From Mesobacillus jeotgali (GTDB lineage Bacteria; Bacillota; Bacilli; Bacillales; Cytobacillaceae): a DNA stretch of 64,000 bases. Of this stretch, positions 1 through 8,973 are shown in pieces. The position numbers were made by a program, and so were the translations under genes. The DNA lies in contig NZ_FVZC01000008.1 of assembly GCF_900166585.1 (NCBI RefSeq), positions 496,001 through 560,000 of the forward strand, in the 5' to 3' direction. Each line of letters begins with the position of its first letter. Positions within the stretch are counted from its first letter, which is position 1. Under the pieces are notes generated by a model, which saw only the letters and a list, made by a program, of their open reading frames with translations, was not told the DNA's origin and did no database searches.

Positions 1-213
1 GGCCTCGGATTTGAGCCTGGCCGTACAGACGGCTACTTCAGCGATAAAACGGAGATTGCTGTCAAAGCATTCCAGCGGAAAAATGGCATGGATGTAACGG
101 GTATAATTGACGGCAAGACAGCATCCGCACTGGAGAATGCCGCCAGGGAAGCGATGAAGCAGGAAGAAAATGATTTGCAGCTGCAGACCGCATTGAGACT
201 GCTGGCAAAGTAG
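1..213 (+). CDS. ctpB: C-terminal end of S41 carboxy-terminal processing protease CtpB (partial)
   Basis: The first 70 codons in frame 1 form the end of a longer protein whose start lies outside the window. They read as a peptidoglycan-binding type 1 domain: DGYFSDKTEIAVKAFQ, then NGMDVTGIIDGKTASAL, followed by a short charged tail ending LRLLAK and TAG. This domain closes the CtpB-type S41 serine proteases of Bacillus, which cleave SpoIVFA during sporulation and act in the forespore/mother-cell intermembrane space. The identity rests on the C-terminal domain plus the neighbouring minJ, since ctpB and minJ are neighbours in related Bacillus. The protease catalytic residues are not visible here. 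Another PG-binding-domain protein is possible. Confidence 0.72.
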   Translation, partial: GLGFEPGRTDGYFSDKTEIAVKAFQRKNGMDVTGIIDGKTASALENAAREAMKQEENDLQLQTALRLLAK

Positions 214-269
214 TGATAATTTTGACCTTCATCGGTTTTAAAATGTTGGGGAGATGGACTGTAAAACAG

Positions 270-302
270 CCGCACTATAATATGGTGCGGTTTTGTTTTT
301 TT
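270..302 (+). terminator. Rho-independent terminator after ctpB
   Basis: A CCGCAC...GTGCGG stem with an AT-rich loop is followed by TTTTGTTTTTTT, 57 bp after the ctpB stop codon. Confidence 0.8.
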
Positions 303-320
303 ACAACGAATTGTAAAAAG

Positions 321-509
321 TAGTGATTAAAGAAAAATGGATTGATTATATCCAGAACCATAGTGATGCAAGCTTAAAACGTAGTGATTCGAGTGTGAAA
401 AACATAGTGATGCAAGCTTAAAACGTAGTGATTCGAGTGTAAAACATAGTGATTCAAGCTTAAACAGTAGTAAATAAATTCTAAAACGCAGTGATTGTAC
501 AAATGATTC
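321..509. repeat. Degenerate 21-bp tandem repeat array, TAGTGAT type
   Basis: Units beginning TAGTGAT (or CAGTGAT/TAGTAAA) start at 321, 361, 382, 405, 426, 447, 468 and 489, so the step is 21 bp except one of 23 and one of about 2 x 20. The unit reads roughly TAGTGATTCRAGYNTAAAAC plus one base. It fills the gap between ctpB and minJ. No ribosome binding site or long open frame is associated. Small minus-strand frames here only mirror the period. Nothing else is seen from 510 to 658 apart from the likely minJ promoter region. Confidence 0.85.
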
Positions 510-658
510 AAAACCACTGCAATTAAACACAAAAAGATATGTTTTCTCCACAAGAAAAAAATCCCATCAAGATTCCGCAACTATTGATAGGTTTTAACCT
601 TTAGATTTGATAGAATAAGCTTAATATCAAGTAATTTACGAAGGCTGGTGACATAGGG

Positions 659-1852
659 TTGGCACAGGATTGGTTCATTGAACTTTTGAAAGGGACGGGC
701 AGGCTTCTGCTTCACCCTGTGTTCTATTATTCTTTCTTTATAGCAGCAGTCCTTGGGGTATCGCGCGTGAAACGGGAGCGGAAAAATTTCACGGTCCGGT
801 CGAAGGATGCATATTTTGAGCTCAGGCAGCTGTATCCTCTGGGACTGCTGATCGGGCTGGTGGTTTCCATCATCACCATTGCAGCAGGGATCACGATTCC
901 ATTCGCGGCAATTATTTTAGTTGCAACTGCAACCATATTATTGAGCTTTACAACCAGAGTCAGGCTTCTGGCTCCTGCCTATACTGTTGGCGTTGCTTTT
1001 TTTGCTTTAATTTTTCTATCAGGTAAGGAATACAAACTCCCGTTAATCGGTGACCTTTTTTCGAGCCTTGATGAAAAAATCTATCCCTCCATCGCGATTT
1101 TGTTGGCGTTACTGACAATTGGCGAAGGGTTCCTTATTTTGAAAAATGGCAAAAAGGGGACTTCCCCTAAATTGGTCAAGAGCAAGCGCGGCCAGATGGT
1201 TGGTGTCCATGAGGTGAAACGCTTGTGGATGGTACCGGCATTTATGCTTGTTCCGGGCAGTGTGCTTACACTTCCGTTCGACTGGTGGCCGGTGTTCACA
1301 CTTGGCGACAATACATATTCATTGATTCTTGTTCCATTTGCAATCGGCATGCATCAGCAAATCCAGGGCATGCTGCCGAAGGATGCTATCCAGCAGCAGG
1401 GGAGCCGGGTAATTGGCCTTGGTATACTGATCACTTTGATTGCTGCAGCGGGTTACTGGTACCCCATCGCAGCCATCGCAGCCGTGTCAGCTGCCATAAT
1501 CGGCCGCGAAGCCCTGACCTTTACTCAACGAATGCACGAAGAGGGCAGGCCGTTTTATTTTTCGAAAAAGAATCATGGGGTGATGATTCTTGGTGTCCTG
1601 CCAGAATCGCCGGCAGAGAAGATGGCTCTTGAAGTCGGGGAGCTTGTGACAAAGGTCAATGGCACGAACGTCAATGACGAAAAGACATTCTATGAGGCTC
1701 TGTCGCGCAACAGGGCACATTGCAAGCTTGAAGTGCTTGATACAAACGGTCAAATCCGCTTCGTCCAGAGAGCGTTATATGAAGGGGATCACCACGAGTT
1801 GGGCATCCTTTTTGTCCAGGACGAGAAGAAGTGGGACAGTGCAGTGGTTTAA
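659..1852 (+). CDS. minJ: Cell-division topological determinant MinJ (PDZ membrane protein)
   Basis: A 397-residue protein, the same length as B. subtilis MinJ. It has about six to eight hydrophobic segments in residues 15-270 and a C-terminal PDZ domain (about 295-380), including GVMILGVLPESPAEKM and GELVTKVNG. In Bacillus, MinJ bridges DivIVA to MinCD at poles and septa, so it restricts FtsZ ring assembly, and it also affects swarming. The N-terminal FIELLKGTGRLLLHPVFYY matches the family start. The start is TTG at 659. The upstream ribosome site (AAGGCTGG) is weak and somewhat far away, but an in-frame TAG just upstream leaves no better start. ctpB lies upstream on the same strand and a terminator follows. 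Confidence 0.88.
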   Translation: MAQDWFIELLKGTGRLLLHPVFYYSFFIAAVLGVSRVKRERKNFTVRSKDAYFELRQLYPLGLLIGLVVSIITIAAGITIPFAAIILVATATILLSFTTRVRLLAPAYTVGVAFFALIFLSGKEYKLPLIGDLFSSLDEKIYPSIAILLALLTIGEGFLILKNGKKGTSPKLVKSKRGQMVGVHEVKRLWMVPAFMLVPGSVLTLPFDWWPVFTLGDNTYSLILVPFAIGMHQQIQGMLPKDAIQQQGSRVIGLGILITLIAAAGYWYPIAAIAAVSAAIIGREALTFTQRMHEEGRPFYFSKKNHGVMILGVLPESPAEKMALEVGELVTKVNGTNVNDEKTFYEALSRNRAHCKLEVLDTNGQIRFVQRALYEGDHHELGILFVQDEKKWDSAVV

Positions 1853-1878
1853 TGCATCAAATTCAAATTTATGACTTA

Positions 1879-1909
1879 GCGGGAGCCAATCAAGAGGCTC
1901 CCGCTTTTT
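1879..1909 (+). terminator. Rho-independent terminator of minJ
   Basis: A perfect 9-bp stem GCGGGAGCC / GGCTCCCGC with an 8-nt loop is followed by TTTTT. It separates minJ from the convergent germination operon. Confidence 0.92.
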
Positions 1910-1913
1910 CAGG

Positions 1914-3038
1914 TTATTCGACCACACCTGTTCTCATAATTTCAAAATCAATCTTCACATCGACTTTGCTTTCTGGGTACATGCTATGCCATTTCTCAGT
2001 TGTTAAGTTAGTCCCCCTGACACTCTTTCGATAAATTTCTCCAAATCCGAATGGATCTGCCCCCAACTCCCGTGCTTTTGTAATGAGATTTTCAATTTCG
2101 GATGTGATTTTTTCGTCAAGCTTCGTTTCTAGTTGCTTAAGGTATACGGGGTTTTTTAAATCCAGCGCCTGGTTGATTTCGAGAAGCCTTGTTTCCATTT
2201 TGACTTTCAGCTCGAACTGCAGGTTATCTTTGTTAATCAGTTTAATGTCGCTTCTGCTCTCGATTGTGTCAAGAACGACTGCCAGATTGTCTGGCTGTTC
2301 ATGAGTCTCTCGAAGGTCAAAATCTTCTTTAGGAATTTCAAGTTCAATCGCTCCGGCGTCGTATCGGTCGTTGACAAGCTTTAAATAAAAAGCCTCTTTT
2401 GCACTGATTTTACCGACCATCTTTTCATTTTTTAACAGGGCCATTCCAGTTATTTTTACAATGCCTTTTTCACCTTTTAAAGTGGGCGCGATTGGATCAA
2501 TACCTGGTGCGTAGTAATCATGCAATACTTCCTGAAGGGTGGAAGACGGGATTTTTTCACCCTTTATGTTTTGATCCAGTTCCTTATATATGAGCTGGCT
2601 TATATCGGAAAATTGTTCGTTATTTTGGTTAAGGAGATCATTTGCCCTTCCCTCTACCACGGCAAGATAGGTGAGATCACTTATAGAGGGGTCACGTGCG
2701 AGCGTATCTGCCAGATTGATGAGGCCGGCTCGGACAACTTCCTCACTGAAAAGCGCAACCCGCAGCTGCCCCGACTGCAGCTTTTTAGGGCTTTTTAAAT
2801 CTGCCTCATTTCTGGCTCCTTTACTGGTTGCTGACTTTGCGGACAGGATAACAGAACTTTTGGGAGCCTCCGGGTCGATTTGGAGCAGTACCATTGTCGC
2901 CAGAATCTGCCTATCCTCTGTGAGATCATAGCCTACTGTTGTAAGCAAACCCATCCGCTCCAGTGTTTTCTGTTCTGCACAGCCAGAGAGGATTAACACA
3001 AGTATGACAATCAGGATTTTATTCCCCTTTTTGCGCAT
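1914..3038 (-). CDS. Ger(x)C-family spore germination lipoprotein (GerAC-like)
   Basis: A 374-residue protein with a lipoprotein signal peptide (MRKKGNKILIVILVLILSGC, lipobox Cys20) and the Ger(x)C fold. Recognisable pieces are ERMGLLTTVGYDL near the start, DLTYLAVVEGRAN in the first third and EIENLITKARELGADPFGFGE near the end. GerC-type subunits sit on the outer face of the spore inner membrane and, with the GerA- and GerB-type subunits, form a nutrient germinant receptor. It is the third gene of a tricistronic operon and overlaps the GerB-type gene by 20 bp. The ribosome site GGGGGAGG precedes the ATG. The nutrient recognised cannot be read from the sequence. Confidence 0.9.
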   Translation of the reverse strand: MRKKGNKILIVILVLILSGCAEQKTLERMGLLTTVGYDLTEDRQILATMVLLQIDPEAPKSSVILSAKSATSKGARNEADLKSPKKLQSGQLRVALFSEEVVRAGLINLADTLARDPSISDLTYLAVVEGRANDLLNQNNEQFSDISQLIYKELDQNIKGEKIPSSTLQEVLHDYYAPGIDPIAPTLKGEKGIVKITGMALLKNEKMVGKISAKEAFYLKLVNDRYDAGAIELEIPKEDFDLRETHEQPDNLAVVLDTIESRSDIKLINKDNLQFELKVKMETRLLEINQALDLKNPVYLKQLETKLDEKITSEIENLITKARELGADPFGFGEIYRKSVRGTNLTTEKWHSMYPESKVDVKIDFEIMRTGVVE

Positions 3039-4146
3039 GTGCCTCCCCCTTTTTACCGAAAAGTTTCTTTCTAATCAGTACAGCACCGAATAGAAGCAAT
3101 GGATAAACAAAGACAATATAGAGTGCGCCCCTTGCGAAATAGTCATTCATCATGTTGGTTTGCACCCTGGTGAGTGGATATAGCAGGGTCAAAAAAATAA
3201 AGATAAGGAGAACCCAGCTGACTTTCTGCTCCTTCTTATTAAAAATCCTGGAAATCCCTCGGGTGGCTGCCCACATATAGAGCATCAGGTTTGGTAAAAC
3301 AAGCAGGACCCAGAAAGTGATCGCAACGTACTCAAACCTTTCAATGAAAGGGAAACGGACAATTTTAAAAAGGGAGAGCGTGCCCCAGATGGTCCGTTCA
3401 AGCTGGCCGCCGCTGAAATAGGCAAGGGAAATAACCATGAGGGCCAGATACAGGATGGTTGTAAAGCCAAGTCCAAGCTGCATATATTTATGGACACGGT
3501 CTTTTTCTTTTAAAAAGGGATAGATCACATAGATGATTTCAAAGCCGATGACTGTGAAGGTCATTTGTTTTGTACCCTTTAAGATTTCCGGAATGCTCGC
3601 TTCGAATATTGGAAATAAGTAATCCCAGTTAGCGAATTGAGCTGGATAGGCAATCAGGAGAATCAGCCATAATGACAGAACAACACTAAAGAAGCTGACC
3701 CCGACTACTGTCCTCAAACCGCCATTCAGGCCGTAATAAACAAGGTAGGCGAGGGTGAGGGAAAGCAGCCAGGTCGGAACTTCAGGGAAAATCCATGCCT
3801 GGATAACCTCAATATAATTTCGGACGATGACGTGGAATCCTCCGAGAAAGTATAAAACATACACGATATTAAGAAAATTCCCAAGCCATTTACCAAGTAC
3901 ATCATATTGAATCCCGTATAGATCAGAATTCTCATATGCCTGTAAAGTCTTTACCATAATAAACCCTACAATGGCAGTTGCGACGCCGCTTAGTATGACG
4001 GAAACCCAGGCATCATGCTTGGCCTCCAAGTATATAATTCGCTGGAACCCCTGGATGCCAACACCTACCTGCATTGAATGGATCACGAAGAAAAGCAGTA
4101 AAGTATTGATCATGTTTTGGGGTTTAGGCTCAATGTGAATTTTCAT
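3019..4146 (-). CDS. GerB-family (GerAB-like) germinant receptor permease subunit
   Basis: A 375-residue, about ten-helix membrane protein of the spore germination APC-superfamily group. The N-terminal stretch QVGVGIQGFQRIIYLEAKHD and the central VIRNYIEV-like and FEIIYVIYPFLK motifs are typical. Family members bind the germinant (an amino acid in studied cases) within a LeuT-like fold. It lies 16 bp downstream of the GerA-type gene and overlaps the lipoprotein gene. Its ribosome site is poor, so translation coupling from the upstream gene is likely. Start chosen at MKIHIEPKP, which gives the usual family length. Confidence 0.9.
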   Translation of the reverse strand: MKIHIEPKPQNMINTLLLFFVIHSMQVGVGIQGFQRIIYLEAKHDAWVSVILSGVATAIVGFIMVKTLQAYENSDLYGIQYDVLGKWLGNFLNIVYVLYFLGGFHVIVRNYIEVIQAWIFPEVPTWLLSLTLAYLVYYGLNGGLRTVVGVSFFSVVLSLWLILLIAYPAQFANWDYLFPIFEASIPEILKGTKQMTFTVIGFEIIYVIYPFLKEKDRVHKYMQLGLGFTTILYLALMVISLAYFSGGQLERTIWGTLSLFKIVRFPFIERFEYVAITFWVLLVLPNLMLYMWAATRGISRIFNKKEQKVSWVLLIFIFLTLLYPLTRVQTNMMNDYFARGALYIVFVYPLLLFGAVLIRKKLFGKKGEAHAQKGE

Positions 4147-4162
4147 TCAATAACACCACGAC

Positions 4163-5668
4163 TTATTCTTTGGTTTTTCGTTCTGCGTACTTTATCCTGT
4201 CCAATGGCCTAGTCTGCAACGGACGCTTGTTGGTCCATCCAATAGGAAGACGAATGATACTGTCACGCCAATCTTCAAATCTCGGCGGGTAAAACGGAGC
4301 CAAAAACGGTGTATCCAGGCTGGATAGGCGGAGCAGGTGGATCAGCAGGAAGCAAAAGCCAACCATAAGTCCGTAAAATCCCCATAAACCTGCCAATATG
4401 ATTAATGGAAAACGCAAGACCCTGATGACGTTGCCCATCATATAGTTTGGCGTCGTGAACGAAGCGAGTGCGCTAACAGCGATGATGATAATCAGGATAT
4501 TGCTGGTGAATCCCGCGTCCACTGCCGCTGTTCCGACGACAATACCGCCTACGATACCCATTGTCTGGCCGACCTTGGTTGGCAGCCGTGCCCCGGCTTC
4601 CCGGAGGAGTTCAATCATGGTTTCCAGCAGCAATGCCTCAATAATAGGCGGAAAAGGTACCCGTGATCTGGATTCACCAAGCGGTATGAGCAGTGTTTGC
4701 GGGATGATCTCATAATGGAAAGTCAATGCTGCCACATATATCGCCGTAAAAAAAATCGACACAATCATCGAGAACACTCGTAAGACTCTGAGAAAGGTCG
4801 CGATTTGCCATCTGACACTTTGATCCTCCATGCTCTGGAAAAATTCAATGAAGGTTTGCGGTGCTCCGATGACCTGGACACTGCCATCAACCAGGACGAT
4901 CATCTTACCATTCAACAGCCAGGCACAGGCACGGTCTGGTCTTTCCGTCAGCAGCATTTGAGGGAAAATTGCAAATGAGTTATCCTCAATGAGCTGGACA
5001 AAAATAGAGCTGTCAAGGATCCCATCCACTTCAATGGATTTGATTCTCTCACGCATTCGGTCAATCATATCATCGTCGGCAATCCCCTTCATATAGAGAA
5101 GTGAAATCGCTGACTTCGTCTGTTTTCCGACGGAATAGCTTTCATTGCATAGATTTGGATTGGTAAGGTATCGACGGATTAGTGAGATATTGGTCGCAAG
5201 GCTCTCATTGAAAGCGATTTGCGGCCCCAAAACCTGTGATTCATTTTCCGGGCGGGTCAATGATCGGTTTTCCTGGGTAGCGACTACAGCACTAATGATG
5301 ACTGGGTGTCCCGGCGAATGGACCGCCACTGCTCCATGTAAAACGGAATTAATCACATCTTCGACATATTTTTGCTTAGAAGTACCTGAAACTGTAATAT
5401 GCTTGAATGCTTCGCTTGGATTAGGCTCAGCATCTTCGAGACGAGCTAGAACATTTTCATTCAGCATCTTCTTATCTGTCAAAGTATCTAGGAAGATAAG
5501 GGTGAAGCCGTTCGAGAGTTCCTTGATATTCAAGTCTGCACTGTGATGAAGACGCTCCTTCATTATTGTGATGAACTCATCTTTGTAAACAGGGATTAAC
5601 TCCTTGTCGTCGAAGTTTTTTTCATTCTTGCTGTCAGGAGTCTCAGGTTTCTTTTTCTTGAAGAACAT
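4163..5668 (-). CDS. GerA-family spore germination protein (GerAA-like)
   Basis: A 501-residue protein with a hydrophilic N-terminal half (about residues 1-240) and a C-terminal membrane domain of about five helices, including ALLLETMIELLREAGARLP and VGQTMGIVGGIVVG, the classic GerA signature. GerA subunits make oligomeric channels for ion release in the spore inner membrane. The frame is open further upstream to 5692, but GGAGGG at 5676-5681 sits 8 bases before the ATG at 5668, which encodes MFFKKKKPE, so this start is preferred. It is the first gene of the ger operon. I could not identify a convincing SigG promoter by eye. Confidence 0.92.
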   Translation of the reverse strand: MFFKKKKPETPDSKNEKNFDDKELIPVYKDEFITIMKERLHHSADLNIKELSNGFTLIFLDTLTDKKMLNENVLARLEDAEPNPSEAFKHITVSGTSKQKYVEDVINSVLHGAVAVHSPGHPVIISAVVATQENRSLTRPENESQVLGPQIAFNESLATNISLIRRYLTNPNLCNESYSVGKQTKSAISLLYMKGIADDDMIDRMRERIKSIEVDGILDSSIFVQLIEDNSFAIFPQMLLTERPDRACAWLLNGKMIVLVDGSVQVIGAPQTFIEFFQSMEDQSVRWQIATFLRVLRVFSMIVSIFFTAIYVAALTFHYEIIPQTLLIPLGESRSRVPFPPIIEALLLETMIELLREAGARLPTKVGQTMGIVGGIVVGTAAVDAGFTSNILIIIIAVSALASFTTPNYMMGNVIRVLRFPLIILAGLWGFYGLMVGFCFLLIHLLRLSSLDTPFLAPFYPPRFEDWRDSIIRLPIGWTNKRPLQTRPLDRIKYAERKTKE

Positions 5669-5754
5669 CAAAAATCCCTCCGATGCAGTCATCTACACAA
5701 AAGGTTTTGCATTAAAGGGAAAAATTATACTGCTGATAGATTTTGTGATTGCAT

Positions 5755-5784
5755 GAAAAAAGAAGCTGACGTAAAGTCAGCTTC
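5755..5784 (-). terminator. Rho-independent terminator of the NSS transporter gene
   Basis: On the minus strand a perfect 9-bp stem GAAGCTGAC / GTCAGCTTC is followed by TTTTTT. It lies directly after the transporter stop codon and before the ger operon. Confidence 0.9.
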
Positions 5785-5787
5785 CCA

Positions 5788-7125
5788 TTAAATAACGCCA
5801 AGTGAATCAAGGAACACGATGATGATGACTACAGGAACGATAAACCTCATCACATTATACCAGAGGCTGAAGAGCAAGCTGCCGGCCTTCGACTGTTGCA
5901 AAAGCTCCTGCCTTAAGATTTCTTTTTTGATTTTTAGCGGAACGAAAATCGAAATCAGAAGAACTCCCAGCGGCATCAGGATATTGCTTACCAGGAAATC
6001 GGCTGTGTCGAAAATGTTTTTTCCGAAAATCGTTACATCTGCCAGTGTCCCGAAAGACAGGGCAGAAGGGATGCCAAGCAGGAAAATCAGGCCCCCAGCA
6101 ATCCATGCGAATCTTGCGCGCTTATTTGGGTCTCCTTTAGCGAGTGTGGCGACGACAATCTCAAGCATCGAGAATGCGGAGGTCAGTGTCGCGAACAGGA
6201 ATAATGCCAAAAACAGCAGCAGGAACAGCTCGCCGAAGACCATTTTTTCAAAGACGGCGGGAAGGACGACGAATAACAATCCAGGTCCTTCTGCCGGTTC
6301 GAACCCGAGTGAGAAAACGGCTGGGAAAATCGCCAGCCCGGCAAGCAGGGCAATAAAAAGGTTCATCCCGACAACAGACAGGGCAGGCTGAACGATGCTG
6401 CCTTTCTTCGGCAGGTATGAACTATAAGTCACCATTACCGAAACGCCGACGCTGAGGGAGAAAAAGGATTGTCCCATCGCGAACAAAATGCTTTCAGAGG
6501 TGATGCTTGAAAAATTCGGAGCGAGGAAAAATTTTACGCCAGCAAGTGCATTATTGAGCGTTAGTGAACGGACGATTAGAATGATGAAAAGCAGGAATAA
6601 GGCCGGCATCATGATTTTGCTTGCTTTTTCAATGCCAGACTGGATGCCTTTAGCGACCACGACGATTGTGATCAGCAAGAATGCAGCCTGGGCAGCAAGT
6701 ACACTAGATGGGCTGCCGATCGTGTTTTCAAACATCTTACCGTAATCAGCACCTTCCTGAATAACTCCTCCAGCCAGTCCCTTTACAAAATAAAGGCTGA
6801 TCCAGCCGCCGACTACACTGTAAAAGCTGAGCAGCACGAAGCTGGTCACAACACCGAGTATCCCGATTAGATACCAGTTGCTTTTTGGCGCTATTTCCAG
6901 GTAAGCGCGGATCGCTTCCTTACCGGTACTGCGGCCAATCACGAATTCCGCAAGCAACAGCGGAAGGCCGATGAACAGCGAGAACAAAATGAACATGAGG
7001 AAAAAGGCTCCGCCCCCGCTTACCCCGGTAACATACGGAAGCTTCCAGATCGCCCCGATTCCGATGGCGGAACCGGCTGCGGCAAGGATAAATCCAATCT
7101 TTGATGACCACTGTTCTTTCTCCAT
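5788..7125 (-). CDS. Neurotransmitter:sodium symporter (NSS/SNF) family amino acid transporter
   Basis: A 445-residue protein with 11-12 predicted membrane helices. The N-terminus [26 protein letters not shown] is the NSS signature (usual form G-x-GN-x-WRFPY, here [10 protein letters not shown]). GGGAFFLMF follows, and SFYSVVGGW lies in helix 3. NSS proteins such as TnaT, MhsT and MetP import amino acids with sodium. It is similar to the YocR/YhdH group of Bacillus. It is a single gene behind a T-box leader, so the substrate is expected to be the amino acid of the tRNA read by that leader, with tryptophan or methionine as candidates. ATG start with GGGAGAG 7 bases upstream. Confidence 0.9.
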   Translation of the reverse strand: MEKEQWSSKIGFILAAAGSAIGIGAIWKLPYVTGVSGGGAFFLMFILFSLFIGLPLLLAEFVIGRSTGKEAIRAYLEIAPKSNWYLIGILGVVTSFVLLSFYSVVGGWISLYFVKGLAGGVIQEGADYGKMFENTIGSPSSVLAAQAAFLLITIVVVAKGIQSGIEKASKIMMPALFLLFIILIVRSLTLNNALAGVKFFLAPNFSSITSESILFAMGQSFFSLSVGVSVMVTYSSYLPKKGSIVQPALSVVGMNLFIALLAGLAIFPAVFSLGFEPAEGPGLLFVVLPAVFEKMVFGELFLLLFLALFLFATLTSAFSMLEIVVATLAKGDPNKRARFAWIAGGLIFLLGIPSALSFGTLADVTIFGKNIFDTADFLVSNILMPLGVLLISIFVPLKIKKEILRQELLQQSKAGSLLFSLWYNVMRFIVPVVIIIVFLDSLGVI

Positions 7126-7180
7126 AAAAACTCTCCCTTTTCTCTCCCTATTTCAGCGTTGCATGATCGATGTCCGGGCA

Positions 7181-7450
7181 AAATAAAAAGCCGCGCCGCT
7201 ATCCATCGATCTGGATAGGGACGTGGCTGAACACGCGGTACCACCCTATTTGGAAGCAAAAATCGCTTCCCGCTCAAGTTTTACGATAACGGTTTTTGAC
7301 CGCCCTTTTTAAAATGCTATTCAAAAGCATTCTGTTTAAGGGATAGCTCCAAGAACGAAATTCACCATGTCTTTGTATCAGTTCTCACCAACCACTGATT
7401 CTCTAGTAACAGGGAGACCGGCTTAATAGACTCTCTTCAACGCTTCAACT
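7181..7450 (-). promoter_or_regulatory. T-box riboswitch leader controlling the NSS transporter
   Basis: Read on the minus strand. Stem I carries AGAGAATCAGT, GGTTGGTGAGAACTGAT and a specifier region AAAGACATGGTGAA. The T-box core AGGGTGGTACCGCG is at 7234-7247, with the terminator hairpin immediately downstream (stem about 7190-7226, then TTTTTATTTT at 7180-7189). Uncharged tRNA pairing with the core would form the antiterminator and allow transcription. The specifier codon is ATG (7365-7367, methionine) or the overlapping TGG (7364-7366, tryptophan). I cannot decide between them without an alignment. Both amino acids are known NSS substrates. Confidence 0.93.
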
Positions 7451-7470
7451 TATTAAAATATATAACCGAA

Positions 7471-7499
7471 ATTATAGTACGATACCAAAATGTTGTCAA
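7471..7499 (-). promoter_or_regulatory. Consensus SigA promoter for the T-box/NSS transcript
   Basis: On the minus strand TTGACA (7494-7499) and TATAAT (7471-7476) are separated by exactly 17 bp. Transcription would start about 10-15 bp before stem I of the T-box. Confidence 0.92.
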
Positions 7500-7565
7500 C
7501 CTTCTTTTTCAGATTATTGAAACAGGATATAATTGAACTACTAAAGAATATATGGAGGATCGCGT

Positions 7566-8735
7566 ATGCTGACACTGATCAAAAATGGAGAGATTTACGC
7601 ACCAGATCACCTTGGAAAAAAAGATATCTTACTTGTTGATAAGAAAATCGGATACATACAGGATGAAATTGAAGTTCCAGAAAAATTCGTTGATATGAAG
7701 GTCATTGATGCTTCCGGCAAAAAAATCGTGCCTGGGTTCATTGATTCACATGTCCATCTGATTGGCGGCGGGGGAGAGGGAGGCTTTCGAACCAGGACAC
7801 CTGAAATCCAGCTCACCCAGGCGACAACCTCGGGCATCACTACGCTTGTCGGCGTTCTTGGCACTGACGGCACTACCCGGACAATGCCTAGCTTGATTGC
7901 CAAGGCACGCGCATTAGAGGAAGAAGGAATCACCACCTATGTCCAGACTGGATCCTATCAGGTCCCTGTCAAAACACTCACTGGCAAAATCGAGGATGAC
8001 ATCATTTTAATCGATAAAGTGATTGGGGCAGGAGAAATTGCGATTGCTGATCATCGTTCATCACAGCCTACACCCGAGGAAATGGCGAAGATTGCTTCGG
8101 CTGCCAGGATTGGCGGGATGCTCGGCGGAAAAAGCGGCATCGTCAACGTCCATGTCGGCGATAGCCTGGATCATCTTAAACTGATCGAGGAGGTGGTCGA
8201 GAACACCGACATCCCGATCAGACAATTTTATCCGACCCACATCAATCGCAATCCTCATCTGTTTGAAGCTGGCATCGAGTACGCGAAAAAAGGCGGCTGG
8301 GTTGATTTTACAACCAGTTCCATTCCCAAGTTTTTAGAGGAAGGGGAGGTAAAATGCAGCGTCGGATTGAAGCGGATGCTCGAAGCGGGTGTTGACATCA
8401 GCCAGATTACCTTCACATCCGATGGCCAGGCAAGCCTGCCTGATTTTGATAAAAATGGTGAATTGATCGGTTTGCAGATCGGCCAGGTTTCTTCTTTGTA
8501 TGAAGCTGTTAAGGAAGCGGTCGTAACAGAAGGAATCCCTCTTGAAGTGGCCATCCGTGTCATCACCGCAAACCCTGCGGCTATCCTGAAGCTCAGCCAA
8601 AAAGGCCGGGTTGAAGCTGGCCGTGACGCAGATCTTGTCCTGCTCGATGAGAATCTCGAAGTCAACACCGTGATTGCTATGGGGCAGTTGATGGTGGAGA
8701 ACCGTGTGGCTTTGGTAAAAGGAACGTTTGAATGA
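7566..8735 (+). CDS. iadA: Beta-aspartyl (isoaspartyl) dipeptidase
   Basis: A 389-residue amidohydrolase-superfamily enzyme, almost the same length as E. coli IadA (390). Visible metal-site motifs are DSHVHLIGGGGEGG (HxH), NVHVGD, YPTHINRN and TSDGQAS (catalytic Asp). AIADHRSSQPT matches the loop after the bridging lysine/glutamate region of the family. The enzyme hydrolyses isoaspartyl dipeptides that arise from damaged asparagine and aspartate residues during protein turnover, in the cytoplasm. ATG start with GGAGG 7 bases upstream. The gene is monocistronic, divergent from the T-box unit, with its own terminator. A TATAAT at 7528-7533 may be the -10 box, although its -35 is poor. Confidence 0.9.
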   Translation: MLTLIKNGEIYAPDHLGKKDILLVDKKIGYIQDEIEVPEKFVDMKVIDASGKKIVPGFIDSHVHLIGGGGEGGFRTRTPEIQLTQATTSGITTLVGVLGTDGTTRTMPSLIAKARALEEEGITTYVQTGSYQVPVKTLTGKIEDDIILIDKVIGAGEIAIADHRSSQPTPEEMAKIASAARIGGMLGGKSGIVNVHVGDSLDHLKLIEEVVENTDIPIRQFYPTHINRNPHLFEAGIEYAKKGGWVDFTTSSIPKFLEEGEVKCSVGLKRMLEAGVDISQITFTSDGQASLPDFDKNGELIGLQIGQVSSLYEAVKEAVVTEGIPLEVAIRVITANPAAILKLSQKGRVEAGRDADLVLLDENLEVNTVIAMGQLMVENRVALVKGTFE

Positions 8736-8740
8736 TAGGG

Positions 8741-8775
8741 AGAACCTTGACCGCGAGTGGTCAAGGTTCTTTTTT
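8741..8775 (+). terminator. Rho-independent terminator of iadA
   Basis: A perfect 12-bp stem AGAACCTTGACC / GGTCAAGGTTCT with a 6-nt loop is followed by a T run. Confidence 0.93.
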
Positions 8776-8782
8776 AATCTGG

Positions 8783-8905
8783 TTGATATATCTGGAAAAG
8801 TGGTCGATATATTCTAAAATGTGGTCGATATATTTTAAAATCGACTGATATATTCAAAAAAGTGTTCGATAAAATCTGATTTTCGCCAATAAAATCTACT
8901 CTGCG
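8783..8905. repeat. 20-21 bp periodic array, TCGATATAT composite element (one copy)
   Basis: GATA cores lie at 8785, 8806, 8827, 8847 and 8868, followed by CCAATAAAAT at 8887 (steps 21, 21, 20, 21, 20). The order of variants is GTTGATATAT, GTCGATATAT, GTCGATATAT, CTGATATAT, TTCGATAAAAT, CGCCAATAAAAT. The same order recurs at 46 kb and, in reverse orientation, at 55 kb. The array sits between the convergent iadA and chrA, outside both terminators. Confidence 0.85.
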
Positions 8906-8940
8906 TAAATCTGAGCCCGGAATAAGCGTGTCTATTTATT

Positions 8941-8970
8941 AAAAAGCAAAAACCGGGCCGCTGCCCGGTC
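8941..8970 (-). terminator. Rho-independent terminator of the padR-fetAB-chrA operon
   Basis: On the minus strand GACCGGGC-AGC-GGCCCGGT is followed by TTTTGCTTTTT, 4 bp past the chrA stop codon. Confidence 0.9.
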
Positions 8971-8973
8971 TTT

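Noticed and set aside
5683..5760. SigG promoter for the germination operon
   Set aside because: TATAAT-like sequence is present on the minus strand, but I could not match both SigG boxes with acceptable spacing, so I did not list it.
5819..6391. 190-codon plus-strand open frame
   Set aside because: It is antisense to the NSS transporter and has low-complexity composition typical of shadow frames.
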